Source: Wolbachia endosymbiont (group B) of Protocalliphora azurea (GTDB lineage: Bacteria > Pseudomonadota > Alphaproteobacteria > Rickettsiales > Anaplasmataceae). From it: a stretch of 64,000 nucleotides of DNA. The notes beneath the pieces were generated by a model, which was given only the letters and a program-made list of their open reading frames with translations, ran no database searches and was not told the origin of the DNA. Positions 30,198 to 39,184 of the stretch are shown here, in pieces. Within the stretch, counting starts at the first letter, position 1. Each line of letters begins with the position of its first letter. The stretch is from positions 558,001 to 622,000 of the forward strand of contig NZ_OX366394.1 in assembly GCF_947251865.1 (NCBI RefSeq), in the 5' to 3' direction. The translations under genes were made by a program, and so were the position numbers.

Positions 30198-31379
30198 ATG
30201 GTTGGGCTTAGAAAACGGAAATTACCAAATGGTTTTGACAGTATTGAAAATGCTAAAGGACGCAAGACTTCAGAGAGTAATGTAGAAAAAGAACCTTCTA
30301 ATAACCAAGTAGTTAAATATGATACTGCAGGTGATGGCAATTGCTTTTTTCATGCAGTGTTTGGTGATAACAGTTCTGGTACATATAAAGCTGAAAGAGC
30401 GCAAGATATGAGAATGGAATGGCACAAATTTTTAAGTCGATTTACGTCTTTAGATGATCCAAGTATGCCAGCTCCTTTAAAGGATCAGCTAGAAAAGGTT
30501 TTTAATATGTTTTTTAATAAGCCAGGGGATTTAACTGGCAAGTCTGATAAAATAAAGGGTCTGGTTAAGCAAACAAATAGGAAAATTGAAAATGCTGAAG
30601 GTAATGTGAAGAGGTTAGTAAGTAGAGCTGTTAGCAAATTTAATATATCGCATAATCAAGCTGTGCTTAATCTAAGTGAATATGCAGAGGCTCTTGATGG
30701 CATTGGTGAGAGTGACTATAATGCCGAATATAACAGTGATTTTATTACACGCTCATTTCTTGACAAACCTGAACTCTATCAATCCTATCTAGAAGCAATA
30801 GAAAGTAAAAGTTATTTTCCTTTTATTGAAGAAATTCAATTATTAGCTTCTTTAGCCAACATTGAAATTAATGTCCATTGTAAAGTTAGCGGCAGAGAGA
30901 AACAACAAAAGTTTGAACCAAATCCTGAAATGATAAACAATGATCAACTAAATCAGATGTTTAATCGTGAGAGTTATAAATTAAATGACGAGTTATGGGG
31001 TAGTAAAGAGAGAGAAACAATATATCTTGAAGGAAATCATTACTCTAGGGCTAAAATTGTAACTCAAGAGTTAATAAAACAGCAGCAGGAGCAAGAAGAC
31101 TTTCTATTAGCAAAACAACTTCAGATAGATGAAATTTTGGAATATTGTGATCTTTCAAAGGATATCTCTGAGAGAGTAGAGATTGAGAGGGAGTTTGATG
31201 AGTTATTGGCAAAAAATGCTGATGGAAAAATTGGTGATGTTATAGGGCAGTGCATTAATGATGTACAGCAACGTATAAAATGCCTTGAGGAGCCAGTCTT
31301 ATCAAGAAGGTGCAGTGTGGAAGAAGCACGTGTAGAAAAAACATTTTATCAACAACAAGTACCACAACCTGTAAGATAA
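30198..31379 (+). CDS. OTU-family cysteine protease (probable deubiquitinase)
   Basis: 393 residues. The catalytic cysteine loop is clear: DTAGDGNCFFHAVFGD with Asp46-Gly-Asn-Cys49, and the C-terminal catalytic His281 lies in IYLEGNHYSRAKIV. OTU enzymes remove ubiquitin; bacteria have no ubiquitin, so this is likely an effector acting in the eukaryotic host. After the protease domain comes a Gln/Glu-rich helix with QEQEDFLLAKQLQIDEIL (298-314), which looks like a ubiquitin-interacting helix of the MIU type (inference). No Sec signal is seen, so export would be by another route. Fragments of the same LAKQLQ motif lie 90-210 bases downstream. Confidence 0.88.
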   Translation: MVGLRKRKLPNGFDSIENAKGRKTSESNVEKEPSNNQVVKYDTAGDGNCFFHAVFGDNSSGTYKAERAQDMRMEWHKFLSRFTSLDDPSMPAPLKDQLEKVFNMFFNKPGDLTGKSDKIKGLVKQTNRKIENAEGNVKRLVSRAVSKFNISHNQAVLNLSEYAEALDGIGESDYNAEYNSDFITRSFLDKPELYQSYLEAIESKSYFPFIEEIQLLASLANIEINVHCKVSGREKQQKFEPNPEMINNDQLNQMFNRESYKLNDELWGSKERETIYLEGNHYSRAKIVTQELIKQQQEQEDFLLAKQLQIDEILEYCDLSKDISERVEIEREFDELLAKNADGKIGDVIGQCINDVQQRIKCLEEPVLSRRCSVEEARVEKTFYQQQVPQPVR

Positions 31380-31464
31380 GTCTTCATAGTCTATATACTT
31401 CTATAGGGGGGCATTCTATAATAAAAGCCATGCTCATTTTTAACCACTGCTTAATAAGAATAAA

Positions 31465-31590
31465 GTCTTAGCAAAACAAACACAAGAACAATAGGATTTC
31501 TTGCTTGCAAAGCAACTCCAAGATCGGGAGGAAAAAGACTTTTTCCTTGCAAGGCAACTTCAAGAGCAACCCTCACGCACAATCCCTTAA
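31465..31590 (+). pseudogene. fragment with repeated LAKQLQ motifs
   Basis: One frame reads VLAKQTQEQ, a TAG, then DFLLAKQLQDREEKDFFLAR followed by QLQEQPSRTIP and a stop. The unit (E/D)(D/K)(F)(F/L)LA(K/R)QLQ is the same as residues 300-309 of the OTU protein just upstream. It is in a different frame from that gene. It looks like the eroded tail of a longer or duplicated OTU gene that carried several such helices. The rest of 31380-31774 holds only a hairpin repeat. Confidence 0.5.
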
Positions 31591-31684
31591 CCCAAATGGA
31601 GGAAGTAAAAATAGAAGATCAGCAGCAACAAATACTTATAAAATAATAACTCTATGGTTAATGTGCGAGATTTAATTAAAAAAT

Positions 31685-31736
31685 GTTGTCATTCGAGTAG
31701 CTGACACTGGGCTCCAATGTCAATTACTCGGATAAC
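31685..31736. repeat. palindromic repeat (GTAGCTGACACTGG family)
   Basis: CGAGTAGCTGACACTGG (31694-31710) pairs with CCAATGTCAATTACTCG (31714-31730) with three mismatches around a 3-base turn, and outer bases extend the stem. Located between the OTU gene and fabI, whose 3' ends converge, so it may also act as a bidirectional terminator. Confidence 0.6.
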
Positions 31737-31774
31737 AAAAAAACACAGGCTTCACATGCATCTGCAGTACTGTA

Positions 31775-32551
31775 TTAGTCTACTATCTTCATTCCCACAA
31801 CATTATACCCTGAATCAACATGTAAAATTTCTCCAGTTGTACCACTACTCAGGTCGCTTAATAAGTATAGTGCTGCCTTGCCAACATCTTCTATTGTAAC
31901 ATTGCGTCTAAGTGGAGAATTAATTCTATTCCATTCCGATATGGAGTGAAAGTCACTTATTCCAGAAGATGCCAAAGTTCTGATTGGACCAGCAGAAATT
32001 GCATTTACTCTGATGTTCTTTGGCCCAAGATCACATGCTATATATTTTACACTTGCTTCAAGTGCTGCTTTACATAAACCCATCACATTATAATTTGGCA
32101 TAACTTTTTCAGCACCATAGTAAGATAAAGTAAGTAAACTACCACCATTTAACATCATTTTTTCGGCGCTTTTTGCTAAAGCAGTAAAAGAATAGCACGA
32201 TATATGCATTGCATTGAGAAAGTTGTTTAGTGAAGTATCGACGTATTTACCATTGAGCTCATTTTTATCAGAATATGCTATTGCATGTACCAAAAAATCA
32301 ATAGCACCCCACTTTTCCTCTATTTCTTTAAAAGCACTATGTATGATTTCCTCATTTGAAACATCACAATGTAGTGTTAGCTCCACATTTAATTCATTCG
32401 CTATTGGTAATAATTTCTCTTTTATTACTTCATTTTGATAAGTGATTGCAAGCTCAGCTCCGTGCTCTGAGAGAGTCTTTGCTATACCATATGCTATTGA
32501 CCTCTTATTTATTATTCCGGTTATTAACCCTTTTTTACCCTGCAATATCAT
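31775..32551 (-). CDS. fabI: enoyl-[acyl-carrier-protein] reductase (NADH)
   Basis: Last reductive step of fatty acid elongation. The 258-residue short-chain reductase shows the divergent FabI cofactor motif GLITGIINKRSIAYGIAK, the LVHAIAYSD loop, and the active-site set Tyr144, Tyr154 and Lys161 in LSYYGAEKVMPNYNVMGLCK, then KNIRVNAISAGPIRTLASSGI. Motif spacing is the same as in E. coli FabI. Target family of triclosan. It stands alone on the minus strand. Confidence 0.96.
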   Translation of the reverse strand: MILQGKKGLITGIINKRSIAYGIAKTLSEHGAELAITYQNEVIKEKLLPIANELNVELTLHCDVSNEEIIHSAFKEIEEKWGAIDFLVHAIAYSDKNELNGKYVDTSLNNFLNAMHISCYSFTALAKSAEKMMLNGGSLLTLSYYGAEKVMPNYNVMGLCKAALEASVKYIACDLGPKNIRVNAISAGPIRTLASSGISDFHSISEWNRINSPLRRNVTIEDVGKAALYLLSDLSSGTTGEILHVDSGYNVVGMKIVD

Positions 32552-32666
32552 AGAAATTATTTGCCTTTTTTATAATTTGAAATATTAACTAGGCAAAGTC
32601 AATTATGTTTTAACTGTAGCTAACGTATAAAAATTACTTCCGCATATTTCCAACCTCATTATAATT

Positions 32667-34166
32667 CTTACTATTACCCACAAATATAAAGTTCGTGAGC
32701 AAGTCGCCATCCTTCTGCTAGATCAAAGAGACGTCTCCATCCTTTCCAAATAGTAATGGGTCCTGGTTCTAGATCATTTTTTCTAGCCAAATGTCCTCCA
32801 AGTTGAGCAACCCATGAAACAGCTTCTTTTATAGTAGGAGTTGCATTTGAACATGGTTTTCTATGTATTTTTACATATAGAACTTTCCATTCTTCTTCGG
32901 CTAATAAGGTAGTACACGGTAATGTTGGATCAGTTCTTGCAATTGTTGTAATAAAGAAAATTCTCCAAGCAATAATACTCATTACTGTTAAATATCGCAT
33001 CAACCTTTCTGCTGTTCCAAGCCTACATTCTTCAACTTTGAGACCAGATTTTAAAATTTTATGTAATATTTCTATTTTCCATCTAAGACAATACCACCTA
33101 ACTTTTTCAACAGCTTCATCAAAGGTATTGACTGGAAGATTTGTTAAAAGCATCCACTCTAGCGGACTTGTTTCAGAAGGAAAGTCTTTTTCAACAACGT
33201 AAACTGCATAGTGTGGTAATTTAAGTAATTCTTCTTTCTTATGCCTAATACTATTCTTAGATGGATGCATAATAAACTTTCCGAATCTAACTTCCAAATG
33301 TGCTGTTCTTTTTGGCTTATTATCTTTTGCAGGAACTTCAACTTTTACCGTACCTGCACAATGAGAGGATTTAATAAATTCCCATAACTTCTGCTCACCT
33401 TTTTCAGGATATCGAGATTTTCTATTTACTGCCCTATCTTTGGAAGCTCTAACTAACACTGCCGAATTAAGATTATGTGCAAGCTCAAAAAACTCATATA
33501 TATCTGCTTCTCTATCGCATATAGTTATAGTCTCAGTTTGAGTTGAATCAATAATGTTGTTTGTGTTGCTTAAAGTTTCTAACCATTTTATACTCTCTTT
33601 ATCTTCAATGCGGATACTGTCATTGTTCTTTTTTTTTATGTTTTCAGATTCTTCAGGTCTTGAATAAATTTTTTGATCTAGTATCCCTAGTACCAAACCT
33701 TCTATACTAACAGCTAGAGCTGTATGCATTATAATACCTTGACTATGTTTTCTTGTAATAACTCCCAATCCACTTGTTTTTTCATGGTCTGTGTATGAAA
33801 TATAACTTGTATCTTGGATCACAAAAATTTTTTTATGGGCTTTTGTTCTTTCAACTGTTTTAGCAACGTGTGAAGCTAGAATATCGCCTTCTTTCACGTT
33901 CTCATTTTGAAAAAAACGATATGCTGCTTTTGCTTCTGACCAACTTCCACACGCCTGATTGATTGAGCTTTCAGGTAAACTTGTAAAACTATCAGCAATA
34001 TTTACTAATCGGTCAGTTAACCTTTTATCTCCAAGTACAGCATCTCCAAATTCATTTTCAGCCCATTCATTATTCCTGTTTGCCATTTTTTACCCTCAAT
34101 GTTTGCAAACTTTAATGTTGTAATACTTTATTTTTATGTCCATTTATATTTGTGGGTAATAGTAAG
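32667..34166 (-). mobile_element. intact IS4-family (IS50-like) element, copy 1
   Basis: Exactly 1,500 bases with inverted ends beginning CTTACTATTACCCACAAATA and flanked by a 9-bp direct repeat ATTATAATT (32658-32666 and 34167-34175). A 9-bp target duplication is what the Tn5/IS50 branch makes. Inserted between fabI and an orphan gene without breaking either. The same element is present at 48223-49722. Confidence 0.93.
32674..34086 (-). CDS. IS4-family transposase, copy 1
   Basis: 470-residue DDE transposase of the Tn5 (IS50) branch. Catalytic residues: Asp92 (VIQDTSYISY), Asp191 (TICDREADIYEF) and Glu339 within the YREK signature (Y332, R335, E339, K346 in YCLRWKIEILHKILK). The N-terminus (WAENEFGDAVLGDKRLTDRL) matches the Tn5 DNA-binding head. 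Complete and without internal stops, so probably active or very recently active. Its translation is identical to copy 2. Confidence 0.95.
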   Translation of the reverse strand: MANRNNEWAENEFGDAVLGDKRLTDRLVNIADSFTSLPESSINQACGSWSEAKAAYRFFQNENVKEGDILASHVAKTVERTKAHKKIFVIQDTSYISYTDHEKTSGLGVITRKHSQGIIMHTALAVSIEGLVLGILDQKIYSRPEESENIKKKNNDSIRIEDKESIKWLETLSNTNNIIDSTQTETITICDREADIYEFFELAHNLNSAVLVRASKDRAVNRKSRYPEKGEQKLWEFIKSSHCAGTVKVEVPAKDNKPKRTAHLEVRFGKFIMHPSKNSIRHKKEELLKLPHYAVYVVEKDFPSETSPLEWMLLTNLPVNTFDEAVEKVRWYCLRWKIEILHKILKSGLKVEECRLGTAERLMRYLTVMSIIAWRIFFITTIARTDPTLPCTTLLAEEEWKVLYVKIHRKPCSNATPTIKEAVSWVAQLGGHLARKNDLEPGPITIWKGWRRLFDLAEGWRLAHELYICG

Positions 34167-34320
34167 ATTATAATTACAATTAGAGATATTTTAAGAGCTC
34201 AAAATCTATCTTTAGTCTGCAGACTTTTTAATCAAATTTATTAAAAAATATATTCTTCAGTGTATATCTGTCGTATATGCACTGCATTTTTTTCTAACTT
34301 TTTTTACACAGGAGGATTTT

Positions 34321-34427
34321 ATGTCCAGAATTCCAGATACTTGACCTTTACTTTAAAACCAACTGGCGCCTATGGTTTTTATAAAAAGATTACAGGAAAT
34401 AAAAATACTCTAGAGAACATGAAATAA
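34321..34427 (+). pseudogene. small gene candidate with one frame change
   Basis: A strong Shine-Dalgarno (GGAGG, 34311-34315) stands five bases before ATG, giving MSRIPDT then TGA. One frame over, the text continues LTFTLKPTGAYGFYKKITG then NKNTLENMK and TAA. Adding one T at the junction would give a 35-residue protein. Either a decayed small gene or chance; the good ribosome site is the main support. The rest of 34167-34478 shows only a short GCTGC/GCAGC stem before the next gene's 3' end. Confidence 0.35.
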
Positions 34428-34478
34428 GGATACTGAAATATAAGCTGCCTATATTTGCAAGCAGCTCATAAAGTCTTC

Positions 34479-35324
34479 TTATTTACTTACTCCTTGAGCA
34501 GAAGAAAGTTGTTTTGATATAGTCACACTTTCCATACTTGTTGAAGGATTCTGTGAAACTTTTACTATTTCAGAACCTTCTTTACGTAAGTAGGATAGTG
34601 CATCATACAAGGACTTCGCTTCGTATTGTTTTCCTACTTTTACTTCTTTATGTGCAGCTATTTGCTCCCAAGTGATATCATTGCTTTCAATAAGCTTGAT
34701 AGAACCGTCATCACTAATATTAATTTTCATTTTACATTCTTTTTCTTCATCGTACCAATTCAAAGTCATGTTATATGAGCCATTAGCTACTTCATAAATT
34801 CTTACTCCATGCTCATCAACTCGTCCACGCATTCCTCTTTTTTCATCTCCAGGTAGCAACAATGTAACCGCCGTTATCCTATTGCTTTCAAAAAAATCAT
34901 TAGTTAAAATATTACTAATGTTTATTTTTCCTTTATTATCATTCAGCACAGTTCTTGCAGTCAACATAGTTCTAATTGGACTTCTCACTCTAAGCTGTAC
35001 AGATTCTACATCACTGTTTTCTATGTGTTGAGCAATTTCTTGCTTAGTTTCATCAATAATCTTGCCTTTTAGATATTTACCGTGATTTTCATTTTCTGAA
35101 TTATAAGGAGAGCTATCAGCAAGAATTCGCCTTTTTGACTCTTCATCATCACAATCTAAATATTCAATTTTGCGGTCATGCTTGGTACCTAAAAATGGAT
35201 GATCATCTGCTCTCACCCTATTATTCGGAGGAAAATTGAAAGTCCTATTCGGTTTATCACTCGATACTGATTCAGATATACCTTGAACAGCTTCAAAACT
35301 TTTTTTAAAAGAATTAGTTAACAT
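34479..35324 (-). CDS. orphan protein with the shared Trp module
   Basis: 281 residues, no recognised family. The N-terminal 120 residues are polar and probably disordered. Residues ~132-245 (INISNIL, then SYNMTLNWYDEEKECKMKIN, ISDDGSIKLIE, KSLYDALSYL) align with parts of the orphan genes at 27.5 kb and 61.4 kb, with Trp190 as the fixed point. The ATG has a good ribosome site (AGGGGGT). No signal peptide or membrane helix. Probably a lineage-specific effector or regulatory protein; this is inference. Confidence 0.7.
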   Translation of the reverse strand: MLTNSFKKSFEAVQGISESVSSDKPNRTFNFPPNNRVRADDHPFLGTKHDRKIEYLDCDDEESKRRILADSSPYNSENENHGKYLKGKIIDETKQEIAQHIENSDVESVQLRVRSPIRTMLTARTVLNDNKGKINISNILTNDFFESNRITAVTLLLPGDEKRGMRGRVDEHGVRIYEVANGSYNMTLNWYDEEKECKMKINISDDGSIKLIESNDITWEQIAAHKEVKVGKQYEAKSLYDALSYLRKEGSEIVKVSQNPSTSMESVTISKQLSSAQGVSK

Positions 35325-35394
35325 TATATACCCCCTTATTCTATAAATAGTCTTATCTTAGAATGTTTTTAACATATGTCAATTCAACCACTAT

Positions 35395-35908
35395 GGATTA
35401 AAATCCAAAGATTGAGAGAGAGCATAGAATGCTAACTTTCGACTTGAAAGTCACCAAATTTATCTTCTTTTTTAGAGTGATTTTCAATATAATTTTTTAT
35501 CATTTCGTCAGTTACATTTCCGCTAGTCCTGACAAAGTAGCCTACTGCCCACAACCCAATATCTCTTTTTTAGCTCTGGAAAGTTTTGCTGGATTTTTCT
35601 GGAACTTTTTCCTTTTATTAACTGCACTAACTTACTAATACTTAAGTATGGGGGTACAGAAACGTATACGTGTACATGACTTGACGCAACTCTACCTCTG
35701 ATAATTTCTACTTGATTATTTGCACATACTTCTTGTACAACTTCTTTAGCTTTCTTTCCAATATCTCCAACTAGTACTGGATATCGATATTTTGTTATCC
35801 ACACTATGTGATATATATACAGAGTGACTGCTTTTTCTATAATATTCCACATTCTTTCAGATTTTTCACCTTAAAATTATATTCTTAAAAGGATGGACTT
35901 CAAGTCCA
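35395..35908 (-). mobile_element. decayed IS200/IS605-family element
   Basis: A transposase relic bracketed by two small imperfect-free hairpins, GGATTAAAATCC at 35395-35406 and TGGACTTCAAGTCCA at 35894-35908. Subterminal hairpins at each end, without terminal inverted repeats, are the hallmark of IS200/IS605 single-strand transposition. Exact outer ends cannot be fixed by eye. Confidence 0.65.
35432..35852 (-). pseudogene. IS200-type TnpA transposase, frameshifted
   Basis: HUH-type single-strand transposase. Visible: YIYHIVWITKYRYPVL, the HUH site SSHVHVYVSVPP, and KLVQLIKGKSSRKIQ. After KKRYW the frame is lost and runs to a stop; in another frame it resumes LWAVGYFVRTSGNVTDEMIK, which carries the position of the catalytic Tyr, and ends IENHSKKEDKFGDFQVES. 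A small deletion near 35560 explains it, so the element cannot move on its own. Confidence 0.8.
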
Positions 35909-36063
35909 GGGTTTTTCTCCCAAATTTGGGACAATAAAAATTTGATATATTTGACATAAAAGCGTTTTAAATAATAAGAGCAAAATGGACAAATCTATTT
36001 CGTGAGTAACCAAAAACCGTTTTGTATTCATTCAGATAAGGAAAAATAGCAGATAGTGTCATG

Positions 36064-36216
36064 CAAGTAGCTGACACCCTTTTGGTGGACCACACACACA
36101 ACTTTACAAACATTGCAATATGGCACATAGTAAATGATGTTATTCTATAACGCAAGACCTATACTCACCCAACCTAATGCATTACTTGCAATTTGGATCC
36201 CAGTGTCAGCTACTTG
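36064..36216. repeat. inverted CAAGTAGCTGACAC repeats
   Basis: CAAGTAGCTGACAC at 36064-36077 and its exact reverse complement at 36203-36216 enclose about 125 bases without a gene. The arm belongs to the same family as the repeat at 31.7 kb. The whole stretch 35909-36374 is gene-free; short frames seen there have no protein-like features. Confidence 0.6.
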
Positions 36217-36374
36217 GATAACACCAAATGGGCTACTCGCATTTTTTAGGCCTAAATCACAATGCTCGTACTGACCATTTTTCGTATAAGTTACCTTTAT
36301 AAACAAATGTTTGTACAGCTGTAACACCCACCTTAAAAACTTCAGAAAAACTTACTTGTCTTTTTTTAATCTGT

Positions 36375-37547
36375 TTAAATTTCCAAAACCAATCTATTTG
36401 GATCTTCTATGTAATTTTTGATTTTAACAAGGAAAGTAACTGCTCCTTTGCCATCAACTATTCTGTGGTCGTAAGAGAGGGAAATGTACATCATAGGTCT
36501 GATTTCAATTGAGCTACTCACAGCAACTGGCCTATTTTGTATTGAGTGCATGCCAAGTATTCCAGATTGCGGAGGGTTTATTATCGGAGTAGAAAGAAGT
36601 GAACCATATACACCACCGTTTGAGATAGTAAATGTTGCACCTTCCATTTCCGATACTTGCAGCTTACCTTCTCGTGCTTTTTTGCCAAGAGCAACTAAAG
36701 TTAGTTCAATTTCAGCAAATGACATTTGATCAGCATCACGAATAACTGGTACAACAAGACCTTTATCAGTGCCAACAGCAACACCTATGTCATAGTAATT
36801 TTTATATACAATTTCATCACCTGAAATCTCAGCGTTAATCTCACGAATTTCTTTTAGTGCTTGCACTGCTGCCTTTATAAAAAACGACATGAAACCCAGT
36901 TTTATTCCATATTTCTTTTCAAAAGTTTCTTTATACTTTGCCCTCAGATCCATGACGTTTTTCATGTCAATTTCATTGAACGTGGTCAGTATTGCAGCAG
37001 TATTTTGCGATGCTTTCAAACGAGCAGCTATTACTTGCCTTATTTTGCTCATTTTCACTCGCTCTTCTCTTCTCTCTCCACTTACTACACTTTTTGGCGA
37101 TTCATATTGTTTTACCGAAGGTTGTTCAGCTTTACTCATATGGTCTATCACATCCGCTTTAGTTATTCTACCTCCCATGCCAGTTCCTTTTACATTTTCT
37201 GCACTAATTGCATTTTCTTCCATAATTTTACGAGCTGAAGGGGCATCTTTTTTATCAGGGCCTTCGCCTTTATCTTCTTTTTTCACTTCTTCTTCTACTT
37301 CTCCTGCAGCAAGTTTTGCCAGTAATTGATCAGGGCTAATTATATCATCTTCTTTCACAAAAAATTCAGTTATTTGTCCTGAAGCTTCTGCAGTTAGTTC
37401 TAGCGCCGTTTTATCAGTTTCAATTTCAAAGATCAAGTCATCTACTTTTACTGCTTCGCCGATATTTTTCTTTATTTTTACTATACCTTCCGTAACTGAT
37501 TCACCACCAAGAGTTTTTGGCGCTCTGATTTCTATAATTTTGCTCAT
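36375..37547 (-). CDS. sucB: dihydrolipoamide succinyltransferase, E2 of 2-oxoglutarate dehydrogenase
   Basis: Core enzyme of the 2-oxoglutarate dehydrogenase complex in the TCA cycle. 390 residues: lipoyl domain with the lipoylated Lys46 in [11 protein letters not shown], an acidic linker, the E3-binding domain ([13 protein letters not shown]...[13 protein letters not shown], ~109-140) that docks LpdA, and the catalytic domain ending [15 protein letters not shown] with His361 and Asp365. One lipoyl domain and the EIETDKT/DVIDHM text favour SucB over PdhC. sucA is not adjacent. Confidence 0.94.
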   Translation of the reverse strand: MSKIIEIRAPKTLGGESVTEGIVKIKKNIGEAVKVDDLIFEIETDKTALELTAEASGQITEFFVKEDDIISPDQLLAKLAAGEVEEEVKKEDKGEGPDKKDAPSARKIMEENAISAENVKGTGMGGRITKADVIDHMSKAEQPSVKQYESPKSVVSGERREERVKMSKIRQVIAARLKASQNTAAILTTFNEIDMKNVMDLRAKYKETFEKKYGIKLGFMSFFIKAAVQALKEIREINAEISGDEIVYKNYYDIGVAVGTDKGLVVPVIRDADQMSFAEIELTLVALGKKAREGKLQVSEMEGATFTISNGGVYGSLLSTPIINPPQSGILGMHSIQNRPVAVSSSIEIRPMMYISLSYDHRIVDGKGAVTFLVKIKNYIEDPNRLVLEI

Positions 37548-37690
37548 AAAATAACTTCTATATAAAACTTTCTATAAATTTATACATGAAAAGAAACATA
37601 AATAAACTAATAAATTCATTAGGCCTTATGCTTGATTCTTTCCTCCTAATACATGCAAAATTAAAATACTAAGTAAATTGAAATAAGATT

Positions 37691-38908
37691 ATGGATTTTG
37701 ATAAGGCAGGCAATGCAGAAGACTTATATAACGAAAAACTTCAACTGATATGTAAGACTTATAACAGAGAATTACTATCAAATCAAAGAGTTGTTGATGG
37801 CATCAATTCAATGGATTACAGTAAGCTTAAAATCTTATGCAAGTATCATAATAAGTTTAGTCACAAAGGTATTGAAGAATTATTATTAGATGAGAGCATT
37901 GTTAATCACATCAACGATTATGATGATGAAATGTTTAGGTCCATGCTAAATAATGCACCTGCGGAGCACAATATTCTAGAAATACTAAAAGGTGGAAAGA
38001 TTTGCAATATCAACAATGAATTCGAAAGTAGTGATAGTGAGGAGAATGGAGAAAATTATGGATATTATGATTACGAGGAAGATGAAAAAAATGATCCGAA
38101 TAACTTCGCTAAAGAAGCACTAGGAAATAAAGGAATTAATGAAAAACATGTTGATGATGTTCAGTTTTGCAACGATGCAGATGTGGGAATACCACCAAAA
38201 AATCAAAATGATATTAGGAATATCCGTCTTATTCAATGGATGATAGTTGAGAGTGATGGTAAGCTTAGTGAGCAAAATGTTACAGAATTACTAAAAGATC
38301 AGAGTTCTATTGATCGAATTAACTCTATTGGTGATAAAAAGCTTCAACTTATACTCAAGAGTAATAAGTTTAGTGGTGAAAATATTATGGAGTTATTAGG
38401 AAATCAAAAAGTTGTTGAATACCTCTGTTTTATTGATTATGAAAAATTTGAACTCATTCATAATAGCGATAAGTTTAATAGTAGCAATTATACTAGTAGC
38501 AGTTACAAGATTATAAGGTTGCTAGAAAATCAACAAGTTGTTGAGCACATCAATTTTATTGATTATGAAAAACTTAAATTCATACTTTGTAATGATAAGT
38601 TTCTCTTTAGCGATATTGTAAGACTACTAAAAAATCAGGAGGTTGTTGAGAATATCATTTCTTTTAACATTAAAAAATTTCGACTCATATTTTATCGTGA
38701 TAATCTTAACTACGTAGATACAATAGAATTACTAGGAAATCAGAAAGTTGTTAATGGAATCGGTTTTACTCCTTTTGAAGAGTTAAAATCCATGTGTAGT
38801 CATTCTAGTCTTAGCGATATTATAAAACTACTAGAAGATAAAAATGGGCCTAGTAATGTCTTAAGTGGGACACGGAAAGAAAAAATGCAAGTCAGTTACA
38901 TATCATGA
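37691..38908 (+). CDS. protein of tandem 33-35-residue helical repeats
   Basis: 405 residues, no known family recognised. About eight units with the pattern (I/V)xxLLxNQxVVxxIxxxDYEKLxxILxxxKFxxxD, e.g. IVRLLKNQEVVENI and IMELLGNQKVVEYL. Units 1-3 (residues ~25-105) and 4-9 (~200-390) are separated by an acidic low-complexity linker (SSDSEENGENYGYYDYEEDE). Each unit predicts two helices around a conserved NQ or DQ. Length and spacing resemble TALE-like repeats (an N at position 12 of a 33-35-residue unit), but the sequence match is weak. It may be a DNA- or protein-binding superhelix. No signal peptide; single gene between sucB (divergent) and uppS. Confidence 0.75.
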   Translation: MDFDKAGNAEDLYNEKLQLICKTYNRELLSNQRVVDGINSMDYSKLKILCKYHNKFSHKGIEELLLDESIVNHINDYDDEMFRSMLNNAPAEHNILEILKGGKICNINNEFESSDSEENGENYGYYDYEEDEKNDPNNFAKEALGNKGINEKHVDDVQFCNDADVGIPPKNQNDIRNIRLIQWMIVESDGKLSEQNVTELLKDQSSIDRINSIGDKKLQLILKSNKFSGENIMELLGNQKVVEYLCFIDYEKFELIHNSDKFNSSNYTSSSYKIIRLLENQQVVEHINFIDYEKLKFILCNDKFLFSDIVRLLKNQEVVENIISFNIKKFRLIFYRDNLNYVDTIELLGNQKVVNGIGFTPFEELKSMCSHSSLSDIIKLLEDKNGPSNVLSGTRKEKMQVSYIS

Positions 38909-39184
38909 CATAGCTTAAAAAGTGTTTATATCCAAGGTTTTGCTTTATAAATTTAAGAGGGTGTTAAATAAACCATACGCATCAAATTAAGAAAACACGC
39001 TCAATTTAGACCATTTTTGCCATATTTCTTAGTAAAATCACTGGCAGCTGACACCGAGGTTGAGAAAATTTTTGTAATATAGACTATCAATGATTTTTCA
39101 GTAATAATATAGTTTTAGGTGGATATAGTGAACGTTTCATACAGAGATATAGACATTAAGCTAATTAGAACAGGTTGAATTCAA

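Noticed and set aside
30198..31379. Possible cytoplasmic-incompatibility deubiquitinase (CidB type)
   Set aside because: The catalytic motif is OTU, not ULP1, there is no partner gene, and the protein is far too short for CidB.
33159..33341. A 60-residue frame inside the IS4 transposase, repeated at 48715-48897
   Set aside because: Alternate-frame shadow present in both copies because the elements are identical, not a separate gene.
35967..36327. Two minus-strand frames of about 60 residues
   Set aside because: No ribosome site, no recognisable text, and one runs through the palindromic repeat arms.
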